A stretch of DNA of 64,000 bases, from assembly GCA_947172415.1 (NCBI GenBank), contig OX359189.1:3858501-3922500 (forward strand). The letters are read 5' to 3'. The stretch is from Chondrosia reniformis. Taxonomy: Eukaryota; Porifera; Demospongiae; Chondrillida; Chondrillidae. Below the pieces are notes generated by a model, which did not search any database, had not been told where the DNA came from, and was given only the letters and a program-made list of their open reading frames with translations. Shown piece by piece: positions 48,177 through 59,539 of the stretch; position 1 is the first letter of the stretch, and each line of letters opens with the position of its first letter. A program made the position numbers and the translations under genes.

Positions 48177-48245
48177 ATATCCGTAACATGAAGCCATACA
48201 AAAATTGCGTTATGAACACAATAGAGGAGTCTGCCTTTGGCAGCC
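48177..48245. mobile_element. Reversed Helitron-like right-end remnant, second part
   Basis: Continues the match broken at 46165: CCGTAACATGAAGCCATAC, then GCGTTATGAACACAATAGAG, equivalent to 60717-60770 reversed. It stops at 48245, directly against minisatellite, the same breakpoint region as the detached end at 9768. Confidence 0.8.
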
Positions 48246-51105
48246 CCTAAAAATGCACACAACTAGTACATACAAGTGGGACATAAAACTACATACAACT
48301 AGTTCAAACAACTAGTACATACAACTAGTTAATATCGATAGTAACTAGTACATACAACTAATATAGACAACTTTTACATAGAACTAGTATAAAAAACTAG
48401 TACATAGAACTATATAGTACATTCAACTAGTACATGCAACTACCTACTAGGACATTAAACTAGTAAATAAAACTAGTACAGATAAGTACATACAACTACG
48501 TACTAGTACATAATAGTACATACAATTAGTATATAAAATTAGTACTTACAACTACTAAATATAGATTGTTACTAGTACATACAACTAGTACATGTATCTA
48601 GTTACTAGAACATACAACTAGTACATAAAACTAGTACATACAACTAGTAACTACAACTAGTGAATATAACTAGTACATACACAAATTTCACACAACTGGT
48701 ACATTCAAGTAGTACATATAAATGCATACAACTAGGTCAAACAACCAATACATACAACTAGTAAACACAACTAGTAGATACAGCTACTTCATAAAACTAG
48801 TATATACAGATAGTACATACAACTAGTTACTATGTAGTACATACAACTAGTTACTATGTAGTACATACAACTAGTAAATACAATTAGTACCTATAACTAG
48901 GACATATAACAATTACACACAACTAGGACATACAACTAGTACATATAACTACATGCAACTAGTACATACACCTAGTACATACAATTATTAAATACGGATT
49001 TTTACTAGCCCGTACACCTAGTATAAAACTAGTACATGCAACTACTTACTAGTATATACAACTAGTACATGCAATTACTTACTAGTACATACAACTAGTA
49101 CATACAATTAGTACCTACAATTAGTACATATAACTAGTAGTGACAACAAGTACACACAACTAGTACTTACAACTAGTCCATACAACTAGTACATACAGCT
49201 AGTTAATACAGATTGTTATATACTATTAAATACACTTAGGACATACAACTAAAACATACAACTAGTACATAAAACTAGTACATGCAACTACTTACTAGTA
49301 CATATATACAACTAGTACAAACAACTAGTACATACAACTAGAACACAGAACTAGTTCATACAACTAATACACACATGTAGATACTAGTACATAGAACTAG
49401 TACATAGAACTAGTACATACAACTAGTAAATACAACTAATACATATAACTAGTACATCCACCTAGTACATACAATTAGTACATATAACTAGTAGATTCAA
49501 CAATTACACACAGTTAGTACATACAACTAGTCCATATAACTACATACAAATATTCCGTACGGCTAGTACTTACAAGTAGTATATACAGATTATTACTAGT
49601 TCATACACCTTGTATATAAAACTAGTCCATACAACTAGTACATATAATTAGTACATGCAACTAATTACTAGTAACTACAACTACCACATACAATTAGTAT
49701 ATAAAACTAGTACATACATCTAGTACATACAACTAGTACATATAACTAGTGCATACAACTACAGACTAGAACACATATACAACAAGTCCATACCACTAGT
49801 ACCTACAACTAGTACATACAACTAGTACATACAACTAGTAAATACAACAAGTACACACATCTAGTTACTAGTATATACAACTTCTACATACAACTAGTAC
49901 ATAAAACTAGTACATAAAACTAGAACATACAACTACTACATAAAACTAGAAACTACAACTAGTAAATATAACCAGTATGTACAACAATTACACCCAACTA
50001 GAACATAAAATTAGTACAGATAATTACATACAACTAGTACATACAGATTGTTACTAGTACATACAATTAGTACATACACCTAATACATACAGCTAATAGA
50101 TATAACTAGTACATACAACTAGTATATTCAATTAGTAAATGCAAATTGTTACTAGTCCATACACCTAGTACATACACCTAGTACATACAACTAGTACATT
50201 CAACTAGTACATTTGACTAGTACATTGAACAATAACACACAACTAGTATATACAACTAGTTAGTAGTACATCCTACTAGTATATACTACTAGTATATACA
50301 ACTAGTACATACGACTAGCAAATACAGATTGTTACTAGTTCTTACCCCTAGTACATGCAACTAGTACATACACCTAGTACATATAACTAGTACATGCAAC
50401 TACTTACTAGTACATACAACTAGAACATACAATTATTACATACAACTACTACATATAACTAGTGCATGCACAATTACACACAACTAGTACATACAACTAG
50501 TACATATGACTACATACATCTAGTACATACAACTAGTAAATACAGATTGTTACTAGTACATACAATTTTTACATACAACTAATACATAAAGCTAATAGAT
50601 ACAACTAGTACATATAACTAGTACATACAACTACTAACAAGAATATATATACAACTAGAACATACAACAAGCACATAAAATTGGTACACATAACTAGTAC
50701 ATACATCAATTTCAAACAACTAGCACATACAACTAGTATATACTGATAGTTACTAGTACCTACAACTAGTATAGACAACTTTTATATACAATTAGTACAT
50801 AAAACTAGTACGTAGAACTAGTACATATAACTAGTACATGCAACTAGCTACTAATACATACTTCTAGTACATAAAACTAGTACATACAACTAATAACTAC
50901 AACTAGTAAATATAACTAGTAGGTACAACAATAACACCCAACTAGTTCATTAAACTAGTACAATTAACGTCATACAACTAGTACATATAACTAGCACATG
51001 CCAAAATTGCACGCAAATAGTACAAACAACTAGTACATATATATAACTACATAGAACTTGTACATAAAACTAGTAACTACCACTAGTAAATACTAGAAAT
51101 ATTAA
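48246..51105. repeat. 13-bp minisatellite array
   Basis: ACTAGTACATACA orientation, many variants including the AATACAGATTGTTACTAG series. No gene seen. Confidence 0.93.
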
Positions 51106-51812
51106 AAATTTTCTACAAAAATAGTAAAGATATAGGGATGGCACCAAAAGTAGAGAAACATGAAAGGGATGTTACACAGTAAAGCATTAGCTATGCATGA
51201 ATCATACAACACCCTTGCTTGTAGGATTCATGTATAGCTAATACTTCACTGTGTAACATCCCTTTCTTGTTTCTCTCCTTTTTGTGCCATCCGTACATCT
51301 TTACTATTTTTGTAGAAAATTTTTATTATTCTCTAGTTTCTGTACTTTTTATGGAGCATAAGCTAGGAATTATATAATAGACCATTTTGGTTTCGCAATC
51401 TTCGACTGAATATGACGTCATTAAAATGGCGAATTTATTGAAGCCTTGACTCTTGGCCACGAAAATCGTAATGCTCAATAATAACGTTATCGCTCTCGCT
51501 TCTACAAAAGAATACAGCGTAGAAAATTTGGAGTATTTTCGCTTCAGCAGTAGCCCGAAAACTTATTTCCTTGTTTAGTTACAGCGGGTGGGATATTTCA
51601 AAGTTCGCTCATTTTCTAGCGGAACACGGTCGCTTGCCTTTAAGGCCAGTTTACAGAATGGCTGGTGTATTTGTAACTATACATAGCTTTTTATCGGCGA
51701 TTTTCAATCTATTTCGGATTTTCGCTCCTATACCAATGTATGGGGAAAACAAAACAACCCGTACCATCCCTACATAGAGAGTACTTCTGTACTCTCTGAT
51801 AATTAGTAGATA
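51106..51812. mobile_element. Short hairpin-rich element H, copy 2 (inverted)
   Basis: Reverse complement of 24118-24896: foldback part 51110-51340, then GGAGCATAAGCTAGGAATTA, GAAGCCTTGACTCTTGGCC, and the terminal small hairpin AGAGAGTACTTCTGTACTCTCT. The short frame at 51571-51777 has a homologous but diverged frame in copy 1 and is probably not a gene. Confidence 0.83.
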
Positions 51813-52496
51813 CAAAACTTCCACACAACTAGTACATACAACTAGTACATATATCTAATACATACAGCTAGTATATACAACTAGTACATTAACTAGTACA
51901 TACAACAATTACACACAACTAATACATAGAACTAGTACATACAATAAGTACATACAACTAGTAAATACAGATTGTTACTGATAAGTAAATGCAACTAGCC
52001 ACTAGTACATACAACTAGTACAAAAAACTAGTACATACAACTGGTAACTACAACTAGTAAATTTAACCAGTAGGTACAACAATTACACGCAAGTAGTACA
52101 TAAAATTAGTACAGATAAGTACATACAACTAGTACACAGAATTAGTACATACAACAAGTACATACAACTAGTAAATATAACTAGTCCATACAACAATTGC
52201 ACACGACTAGTGCACACAACTAGTAGATATATATAGCTACACACAACTAGTAAATACACCAAGTAAATACAACTGGTGCATACAACTAGTAAATACAACC
52301 TGTACAAACAACTATATAGTACATACAACTATTACTAGAACTAGGACATAGAACTAGTACATATAACCCGTACATTTAACTAGTACATACAAATAGGACA
52401 TATAAATAGTACTTACAAGTAGTACATACAACTAGTTACTACTATATAGAATTAGTATATACTACAACTATTAAATATAATAAGTAGATACAAAAA
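51813..52496. repeat. 13-bp minisatellite array
   Basis: ACTAGTACATACA orientation, ending directly at the hairpin of the 8.6-kb element. Confidence 0.92.
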
Positions 52497-52559
52497 CAAG
52501 TAGTTCGAGTTAAAAAACTCGTGGGGCTTCCGCCCCCCGAATGAACTCGAACTACTTGG
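52497..52559. repeat. Left terminal hairpin of element Z
   Basis: Outer CAAGTAGTTCGAGT pairs with inner ACTCGAACTACTTG; the middle holds a GC-rich GTGGGGCTTCCGCCCCCC. The reverse complement, with changes in the middle, is the right end. Confidence 0.9.
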
Positions 52560-53565
52560 CTCCCTTCAGTCGCTATGGCCTTATTATTACTAATCATGTT
52601 CATCCTACTGGTATACTCTATTAAACACTTCTATGATTAATTATCAATTAATAAGTACATTAGAAACAGAAAATAGAGTGTGAGGGAAGAGTATTAGCTC
52701 TTGGTACTATGAAGCATATGTTTTGCAGGAACACTGAAGTATGAACTAAAATGACTTGTAAGTTAATAGTGCAATAAATGATATATGACAGATATGGTAT
52801 GGGTATGCATATGGTTCTTTCTTTGGTTCCAAACATGTTTATCCAGTGCTTCTCAGAAATGCATTGATTTCTTGGAAGGAATATGTGGATACCTGAAGGA
52901 AAAGAGTACACTTACATATTAACAGCCCTTCGCAGTAGTGTGCATGAGTTAATTAGCAAACATATTATATGTACACTTACTTGTTAGACTTGCTAATGAA
53001 ATGTCTCCCCAATGCAGGTCTAAGTTACGCGTTCATAGTGATTCAAAACATGTATCTTCTTCTATAATATTTTTTCCTTCTAGTAGTGAAGATAAGGAGT
53101 GACCTGCAATGATGTGAGAACAATTAGAAATTTGCAATGAATTTTGTAAGTGAAAGCCAAATGAGGTATTCAATTAAAGAAATTGAAACTGTTGAATTGC
53201 CGCTCCATGCATCCTTGCTTCTTAGTATAAAGCATGACAATAACTGTGACACTGCCAACCACATATCAGAGAAAACATTCAAAATTACATAGTACATATG
53301 AACTCATGGTAACACTTTGTATTGCTGTAGAGTGTGACTTATTGTCAAAATACATTTGTTGATGTAGAAAATTTACAAACACTTAGAAAATACATTATAC
53401 GTAAACTACAAATATACTTCAGTGAGTTGAAAGTAGCCCCAAAAACTAAATTCTATATAACTTGACATCACCACATCAGCCTTTGCAGTCACCGTATTCT
53501 ACCATTCACTTGCCATGATACACAAACACTGCAACCGATGATGGTATTTGGCACATTCGTGCATA

Positions 53566-56500
53566 TCACGCTTCAGGAGCCCACTGTGACATGAAGGTGG
53601 TAAATGGAGCAAACCCTAAGGAACATTTTGCAGACACCATTGGAAGAATGGCAGCGAAATGAGAGGAATCCAGAAATCCTAAAAGTGGAACATGCTCTTC
53701 TTGGACTGCATCAGAGCGATAGCAAATGCTGTTATTCAACCTCTTGTCTCTCATTTCAAAAAGATCTTGCAATTCAGTAGGTGTGACATCCTGCTTAATT
53801 GGTTGGAGCTGCTTTCCTTCATCTTGAAGGCATCTGCTGTACATCACATTATACAACCAAATGGACCTCTCCAAAATCATTACCAGTGAATGCAGATAAA
53901 ATTGGTTTCCCCATGACTTGTCAGTGATCGAACTGCGAAGTAGTTCCAGCCACTGTACTTCTGTTGCTTTAGCAACTAAAGCAGTATCTCGTTTCTGCAA
54001 TGGTGGAAGTATCCTAGCAGTTGGCTGAATGACTTTTAGCATATGTTGTTGATGCACAATTAGTCTATAAGCGGTCACCAATCTCAAGTGGCACATGTAC
54101 TGCTCTGTTCCACAAAGGGCCAAAGATAGCATATGATACATACAATTTCCGCCTCCTTTAGTGCAAAGTGGCATGTACTGTGACGTAAAAGCTGGAAAGA
54201 CTTTGTCTTTTACTACAACATCTACTTGATGATGCATATTACTGAAAGTTGCCCGGGAAGGACGATTGACCACTTTAAGAATAGTCTGTAATTCACTGTG
54301 ATGACACTTGGACCAACTTACTATTGACTCATTATTCAAAGTGTTACTAGTCACTATAGATTCAAGTGTTGTTTTCAGTGACAACACCAGTGTGTCAACA
54401 TATGTAATTGGGATGTCTGAATTCACACACTGACTGCCAACCACCAATGGTTCCGATGTATGCTCCTTGCCATGTTTCCCTTTATCTGCAATCTTAAAAT
54501 AAGATTGTGACATGCACTTGTCATTTTGTACCAAAGCACTACTCCCCTTTACTGCAGCACTTGATTTCTCCTCATTTTGACTACAATTCTGGACAAAATG
54601 ACCTGATATTAACTCCTCTTTTTCTGATTCCTCACCACTATGAGCAGATTCTTGTCGTAGCCTTGCCATTTCTTCATGGACTCTCTTGTTTGCTGTCATT
54701 TTCTTTGGCTGAAAGTTCAGGAGGGCCACTCCATTCAGTGTGCGCACACGACTATGAGCTACATAGGCCATTCCAGGTTCAAATACATCCTTCCCCAAAT
54801 CCATGACTGCTGCATCAAGAGACAATCCTTGCACCTTGTGAACAGTTGCTGCCAAGCACAGAATCAAGGGAATTTGTGTTCTCTGCAGGAGTGTACCTTC
54901 CTTTCCGTAGAAAAGTGCAGAAATAGGCTGCATTGGTACAACATCCTGTTGCTCCGAGACAACTGGTACCTTTGACAATTTCCCCACATTGGGATCTAAG
55001 AATCTCACATATACCTCTGTGGGTAATTCACCAGGCATACTCTGATGCCTTGTGTTTGTTGACCACTTGAAGCCTACAATTGTTCCTCTGGCACCATTCA
55101 TCAAGCCATCACCACAGTTAATGTTTCGTCGCAACATTACTCTAGCACCAACTGCTAGCTTCAGTGTATGGGGCAGTGCAGCACAGTCTTTATCATCTTG
55201 TGGAATAAGACGTTCGGTACCCTCATTGTATTTAATATTAGCATAAATTTGCCTTCGACTCTCTAATATTGCATGCTTGGGATCAATACTGCTTTGACTG
55301 CTCTTTGCTAGACTTTTTATCTGCATTTCATTGAGCCCATCAACATCTACTATACGAGGATACAATGTCAGAGCTGTATCAAATGGGGAAGCCAGCAAAT
55401 CCACAGCCCCACCCGAAACCAAACGTGTTTGCAGAACTTTCACATCTTCATTGGTGTGCACACCCGTCCTGATCCGATTAAGTATCTCGGAGAATGAAGC
55501 ATCATTCTGCTGACGCATGTCCACTTCTAGTTCAATCATCTTGAAGAAATCCCTCAATAGGTGTGAAGCCAGTCGCCCTGATGAGCGTCCAGGTTTCTGA
55601 CTGAATATAAAACTACCGTTCACTGGAGATAGCTGGTACAAGTCACCCACTGCAATGACATTCAAGCCACCAAATATCTCATCATTGCCATAAATCTCAC
55701 ACAGTCGACTATGAACTGACTTCAGTATCTGGTAAGACACCATACTAATTTCATCGATGATGATGGTGTGCACTCCTTGCCACAGTTTCCTCAGGTCATG
55801 CAGGGCTAGGGCATTCAGCTGCAATTGATGAGCAGTTCTGCCATGCTGCACCTCAAGCCGCAATGCTCTATGGATTGTGAGGCCTCCAATGTTGAAGGCT
55901 GCAACCCCGGTGGGTGCCACCAACATACAGGCATGCATCTCTTGACTCCTTGACATAGAACGTTCCATATGCTCTTTAATAGCCCTAATTACATGTGATT
56001 TTCCAGTGCCTGCTCCACCTATCACAAACAGATGACATGGTTCTGGAGGTTTGTGGTGTATTTTCATTCTGTGTTTGTGCAACTCACGAGTGTAGTGCAC
56101 AACAATGTCAAATGGAATACGCTGCTTTGTATTCAAACTTGCAATGAGTTGCTTAAATTCCCTATCTGTAAGGGAGTGTCTACTCATAGCTCCAATGTTG
56201 TCATCATTGTCATATAGGAGCATATATTCTTCATCTATTGCACTTAGATTGTCATCATCAAGGCATGCCGGTTCCATGAAATGCTCTGGGTTCATCAACC
56301 CTCCTTCAGCCTCAATAAAGGGTTGTGAAGCATCCTCCCTTTGAGTCTGCTGTGCCATTGGGGCAACGACATCTTGGTAGGCATCGTCTTCCAAGGCTTG
56401 TAATTGCACAACAGCCTTCTGCACTTCATCTGCAAAGGCATGATTGTGAGCATTAAAAACAACCATTTCTCCTTCTCGTACAATGAAAGCCTCCATTGCA

Positions 56501-56724
56501 GAAGAGTGACCTTTCAACAGATCCTCAGGTTCCTTCCTCCAAGGGATGTATAGTAGCAGCAAACTGTAGTAATAGTCATCACCATGACTTTCTACTGTCT
56601 GTACTGGGATTCGAAGACAGGCCTGCCTTCTTCTCAGACGAACCCATCCCATGTCAATCTGCAACTGATTATGAGGCTGTGCTGGTCCATTTTCAGCTTT
56701 CCCAACACCTCGTGTATCTACATA
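53566..56724 (-). CDS. Helitron PIF1-type helicase fused to an OTU protease-like domain
   Basis: The frame is open from the TAG at 56725 downward; from the first Met (56664) it has 1032 residues. Residues 1-75 match the region preceding the helicase in Helitrons (WVRLRRRQACLRIP, SLLLLYIPWRKEPEDLL). Helicase: Walker A GGAGTGKS near 216, Walker B IIIDEISM near 297, VGDLYQLSPV near 340, and C-terminal motifs through AYVAHSRVRTLNGVAL. About residues 837-985 form an OTU-like cysteine protease: GGGNCMYHML gives the nucleophile Cys (the Asp usually before GNC is Gly here) and SHFAAILP the His. A helicase would unwind DNA during rolling-circle transposition; the role of OTU domains in Helitrons is unknown. 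In-frame stop separates it from the upstream domain. Confidence 0.9.
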   Translation of the reverse strand, partial: YVDTRGVGKAENGPAQPHNQLQIDMGWVRLRRRQACLRIPVQTVESHGDDYYYSLLLLYIPWRKEPEDLLKGHSSAMEAFIVREGEMVVFNAHNHAFADEVQKAVVQLQALEDDAYQDVVAPMAQQTQREDASQPFIEAEGGLMNPEHFMEPACLDDDNLSAIDEEYMLLYDNDDNIGAMSRHSLTDREFKQLIASLNTKQRIPFDIVVHYTRELHKHRMKIHHKPPEPCHLFVIGGAGTGKSHVIRAIKEHMERSMSRSQEMHACMLVAPTGVAAFNIGGLTIHRALRLEVQHGRTAHQLQLNALALHDLRKLWQGVHTIIIDEISMVSYQILKSVHSRLCEIYGNDEIFGGLNVIAVGDLYQLSPVNGSFIFSQKPGRSSGRLASHLLRDFFKMIELEVDMRQQNDASFSEILNRIRTGVHTNEDVKVLQTRLVSGGAVDLLASPFDTALTLYPRIVDVDGLNEMQIKSLAKSSQSSIDPKHAILESRRQIYANIKYNEGTERLIPQDDKDCAALPHTLKLAVGARVMLRRNINCGDGLMNGARGTIVGFKWSTNTRHQSMPGELPTEVYVRFLDPNVGKLSKVPVVSEQQDVVPMQPISALFYGKEGTLLQRTQIPLILCLAATVHKVQGLSLDAAVMDLGKDVFEPGMAYVAHSRVRTLNGVALLNFQPKKMTANKRVHEEMARLRQESAHSGEESEKEELISGHFVQNCSQNEEKSSAAVKGSSALVQNDKCMSQSYFKIADKGKHGKEHTSEPLVVGSQCVNSDIPITYVDTLVLSLKTTLESIVTSNTLNNESIVSWSKCHHSELQTILKVVNRPSRATFSNMHHQVDVVVKDKVFPAFTSQYMPLCTKGGGNCMYHMLSLALCGTEQYMCHLRLVTAYRLIVHQQHMLKVIQPTARILPPLQKRDTALVAKATEVQWLELLRSSITDKSWGNQFYLHSLVMILERSIWLYNVMYSRCLQDEGKQLQPIKQDVTPTELQDLFEMRDKRLNNSICYRSDAVQEEHVPLLGFLDSSHFAAILPMVSAKCSLGFAPFTTFMSQWAPEA

Positions 56725-57725
56725 CTACCACACTGCAAAGTGAGCCAAGGTCATGCTTGCAAATTCTGGTGTGTCAGGTCTAGAGGCATATCTATCAAAG
56801 ATACCAGGGGCAAAAATATCAGAGGAATCATCCTCCAATTCAAGCAATTCAGACCTACTCTGGAGAAACTGCGTTCTCTTTTCTGGTCTGGCAGTGTTAA
56901 GGAATACAACTTTTCTTGAATTTTCTTTCAAGGGCAAGTGACACAATCGATATGCTGCCTCCTGGGCACTCAACTCACGATGGGTCAGCATTATGTTGCC
57001 AATCTTTGACAGACACTTTCTTGTTGAAGCCTCAGGAGGCAAGCTTGAGTTCCAATAAGCCTGTGTGCCTCGAATATCTCTCATGAAGCTATAACAATTT
57101 TCACACAAGTGAGGGTTATCTTCCAGGTGTCCTCCCAGCAAACCAGCTGTGAGTAGCTCCTTCTCGTTGGTTTCCATGTTAGACTGCTCACTGTGGCCTA
57201 TTCTGAATGATCGCATCCTCATAGCAATGGAAATGCTGCTCTGAAACTTCAGGGCTTTTACAATGTTACAGGCCCAAAAGATATAAGCAGGATGACATGC
57301 CCATCTTGAGTCAGCACTAAGCATTCTTGTTTGAAAATATTCTAGAGGTGTAACTTTGACTTCTCTGATAGTGCCAAAACCATTTTCACCATTGGGGTAA
57401 AGGGTCGGAAAAGCCAATACTTCTAAATCATTTTGATTCTCAAATATACTTAGTCGTGAGGTTGTTACTCTCTGCAACTTATGCATCTGTTTTTCTATTG
57501 GTATACTACCTTGTATCAAGTCAACAGCCACTACAACAGGCTGGAGAGCATCCAACCTAACAATTCCTGTTTCATCCATTTCTAAAATATCTTCATTCAC
57601 ATTTTCACTGTCAGTGACTTTTTCTTCTTTATGGTTGAATATATCTTCTGACATCTTAGTGATGGTTATGTCATTATACAAGGGGTTATGTTGCTTTAAC
57701 CATTTCAGAGCTTGGATCACATTGG
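56725..57725 (-). pseudogene. Helitron N-terminal domain, Rep catalytic segment deleted
   Basis: 331 codons in the same frame as the helicase, separated from it by one TAG (56725-56727) with open sequence on both sides. VIQALKWLKQHNPLYNDI and LAFPTLYPNGENGFG are standard Helitron blocks, then MRDIRGTQAYW. In complete Helitrons this last block is followed by the HUH Rep nuclease. Here it passes within about ten residues to KIGNIMLTHRELSAQEAAY, which lies after the nuclease. The whole two-histidine and tyrosine catalytic segment is therefore missing (junction near 57030). Upstream a 1-base shift near 57725 separates it from DUF6570. Confidence 0.85.
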
Positions 57726-58212
57726 AGTATCGACAGGTATGGTAAATTGTATCAGGACAGAGTCATTTGGTTTATATCCAATAGAGTCTGGCTGCTGAAT
57801 GTAAAGAATATCTTCACCACTGGGTAAATGAGGGAGCTCTGAAATGACACAGTCAACATTAGAGGGAAAGTTGATTACCTGGCCTCTAACAGCCCTTTGT
57901 CCACCCCTTGGCAAAATGACCATTTTTATGAAAACAGTAGCCTTTGAAATCAAACGCTGCTCCAATGTGTTTAGTCCAATGAACACTGAAGGGACCTCTG
58001 GTACTTTCATTTTATTAAACTGTGATCCTGCTGGAATTTTCTTTCTTTCCATAGCACTCTTGCACTTGTTACACAACCAAACACTTTTTATACTTTCTTG
58101 AACTGATTCATTGATTCATTCACCACAGCAAGGAGATCATTTGCCGCATGGCAGCTGTACAGGGCACCCAACTGCTCATAGCACAACCTTTCACATGAAA
58201 AACACTTATGGG
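57717..58212 (-). pseudogene. DUF6570-type region of the Helitron protein
   Basis: The open frame 58076-57717 starts MCNKCKSAMERKKIPAGSQ and contains VPSVFIGLNTLEQRLIS and VINFPSNVDCVISELPHLP, a block order I associate with DUF6570, usual in front of the Helitron N-terminal domain. Upstream (58212-58084) another frame reads HKCFSCERLCYE, giving the first cysteine pairs of a likely zinc site before a TAA. One stop or shift thus breaks the domain, and a second shift near 57725 separates it from the next part. Confidence 0.75.
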
Positions 58213-58626
58213 TCAGCCCCTTAAGAATTGCTTTTTCAAATTATGTAAGTTATTTTTCAACTTTAAACCTTGTTTTGATGGTATTGAAATCTCAAGTCTT
58301 GGTACTTGCACAGCAGATGCAGTAACAACACCAGACTCAATTACACTTCCCCCCGCTTCCATGTGCACCTCTTCAGACTTTAGGCTGATAAGATTTTCCT
58401 TACCAGTATCATCCATGACTGAATCTTTTCTTTGGGTTGATTCTCTTTGAACTTCCTTCAAACTGTCACTCTCCAATCCATCAGTGTATTCGTAAATTGA
58501 CCTAATGCGGGTCACATTTACCTTGGTATTTGAAACAATGCTAGTACATGGCACACTACTGGTTATTTGTCCTTCTGAGTTACACTTTACTTGCAGAAGT
58601 CGTTTTTGCCTCCTCCATGATTGCAT
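58213..58626 (-). CDS. Helitron spacer segment, unrecognised
   Basis: 137 codons; the frame is open upstream into an Arg/Glu-rich stretch (LEREKEQARLRMQSWRRQK). No domain recognised: basic start, then acidic and Ser/Thr-rich. Position between the repeat-bearing leader and DUF6570 suggests a linker of the same polyprotein, broken on both sides. Confidence 0.5.
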   Translation of the reverse strand: MQSWRRQKRLLQVKCNSEGQITSSVPCTSIVSNTKVNVTRIRSIYEYTDGLESDSLKEVQRESTQRKDSVMDDTGKENLISLKSEEVHMEAGGSVIESGVVTASAVQVPRLEISIPSKQGLKLKNNLHNLKKQFLRG

Positions 58627-58744
58627 TCTTAATCTTGCTTGCTCTTTTTCTCTCTCCAGTCTTAGAGTACTTTCTCATTTAGATTCATTAATCTATCTTG
58701 TTTTCTTCCATTTGTTACTGCTGCTCAGTCTTGACTCTCGTTTT

Positions 58745-59374
58745 TTAGTCTGAAGAGAGGGTGGCAAGTCTTGCAGCACGATCTTTATTGCTTTCTGACT
58801 GCAACCTCTTACTCTGATTTTCAGAGAGGGTGGCAAGTCTTGTTGCACGATCTTCCTTGGTTTCTGAGTACAGCCGTTTCCTGTTATTTTCAGTGAGTGT
58901 AGCAAGCCTCACAGCACGTTGCTTCTCAGTCTCATATTGCAGCCGCTGTCTCTGGTTCTCGGACATTTTTAATAACCTTATACGGTGCTTTTCAACTGTT
59001 TCAGCATCTAGCCACTTTCTCTGACATGCTGACAGCATGGCCAGTGTAGAACATTTCTTTTTTTCGTTGTCCATGTATTCTTGACCTTCAATTCCAGTTT
59101 GATCCATAACTGGATTAACAGCTGATTTAGGCATTGTCAGTTCATCATGTATCTTATTCTGACGTGGGCCTGGGTTCAGTTCAACATCTCCACCCAGCAA
59201 TAGCAGTTTACTTAATGCACGAGCTAAGCGAAAGTTACCCTTACAGTAGTGCCTTCTGCGTAGCAGGTGATGCAATGTACACCTGAACCATTGCCTTCGT
59301 TGATGGATGCACATATTCTTGTGCAATACAAAAACCAAATGATAATGCTTCATTGGAATGTCCTGGTACTCCAA
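58745..59374 (-). CDS. Helitron leader with 2A ribosome-skipping peptide and 23-residue repeats
   Basis: 209 residues. Residues 57-70 read LLLLGGDVELNPGP, an exact match to the 2A consensus D-V/I-E-x-N-P-G-P, with the hydrophobic run that normally precedes it. During translation a 2A releases the upstream peptide (here 69 residues, rich in His and Arg) and continues with Pro70. From about residue 125 come three or so repeats of the type RLATLSENxxKRLQSExxxDRAA, predicted helical. Such repeats precede Helitron proteins in other invertebrates as far as I remember. It is the most upstream coding part of element Z; the ATG at 59374 is the first in frame. After residue 209 the frame stops, probably by decay. 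Confidence 0.85.
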   Translation of the reverse strand: MEYQDIPMKHYHLVFVLHKNMCIHQRRQWFRCTLHHLLRRRHYCKGNFRLARALSKLLLLGGDVELNPGPRQNKIHDELTMPKSAVNPVMDQTGIEGQEYMDNEKKKCSTLAMLSACQRKWLDAETVEKHRIRLLKMSENQRQRLQYETEKQRAVRLATLTENNRKRLYSETKEDRATRLATLSENQSKRLQSESNKDRAARLATLSSD

Positions 59375-59539
59375 CCAATTAGTTGTAAAATGACCATGGC
59401 GAGGCTAATATGTTACTGACATAAGGATTGTGTAACCATCAAGGTTCATTTCATTCAGGTCAGTGTACATTTTTATTTCATGGATCATACTGTAAGTAGA
59501 AGTAAATATTTCAGATTGCCAAACACAAGACAATCCATT

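Noticed and set aside
53692-56919. Plus-strand frames opposite the Helitron helicase
   Set aside because: Shadows of the long minus-strand frame with clear helicase motifs.
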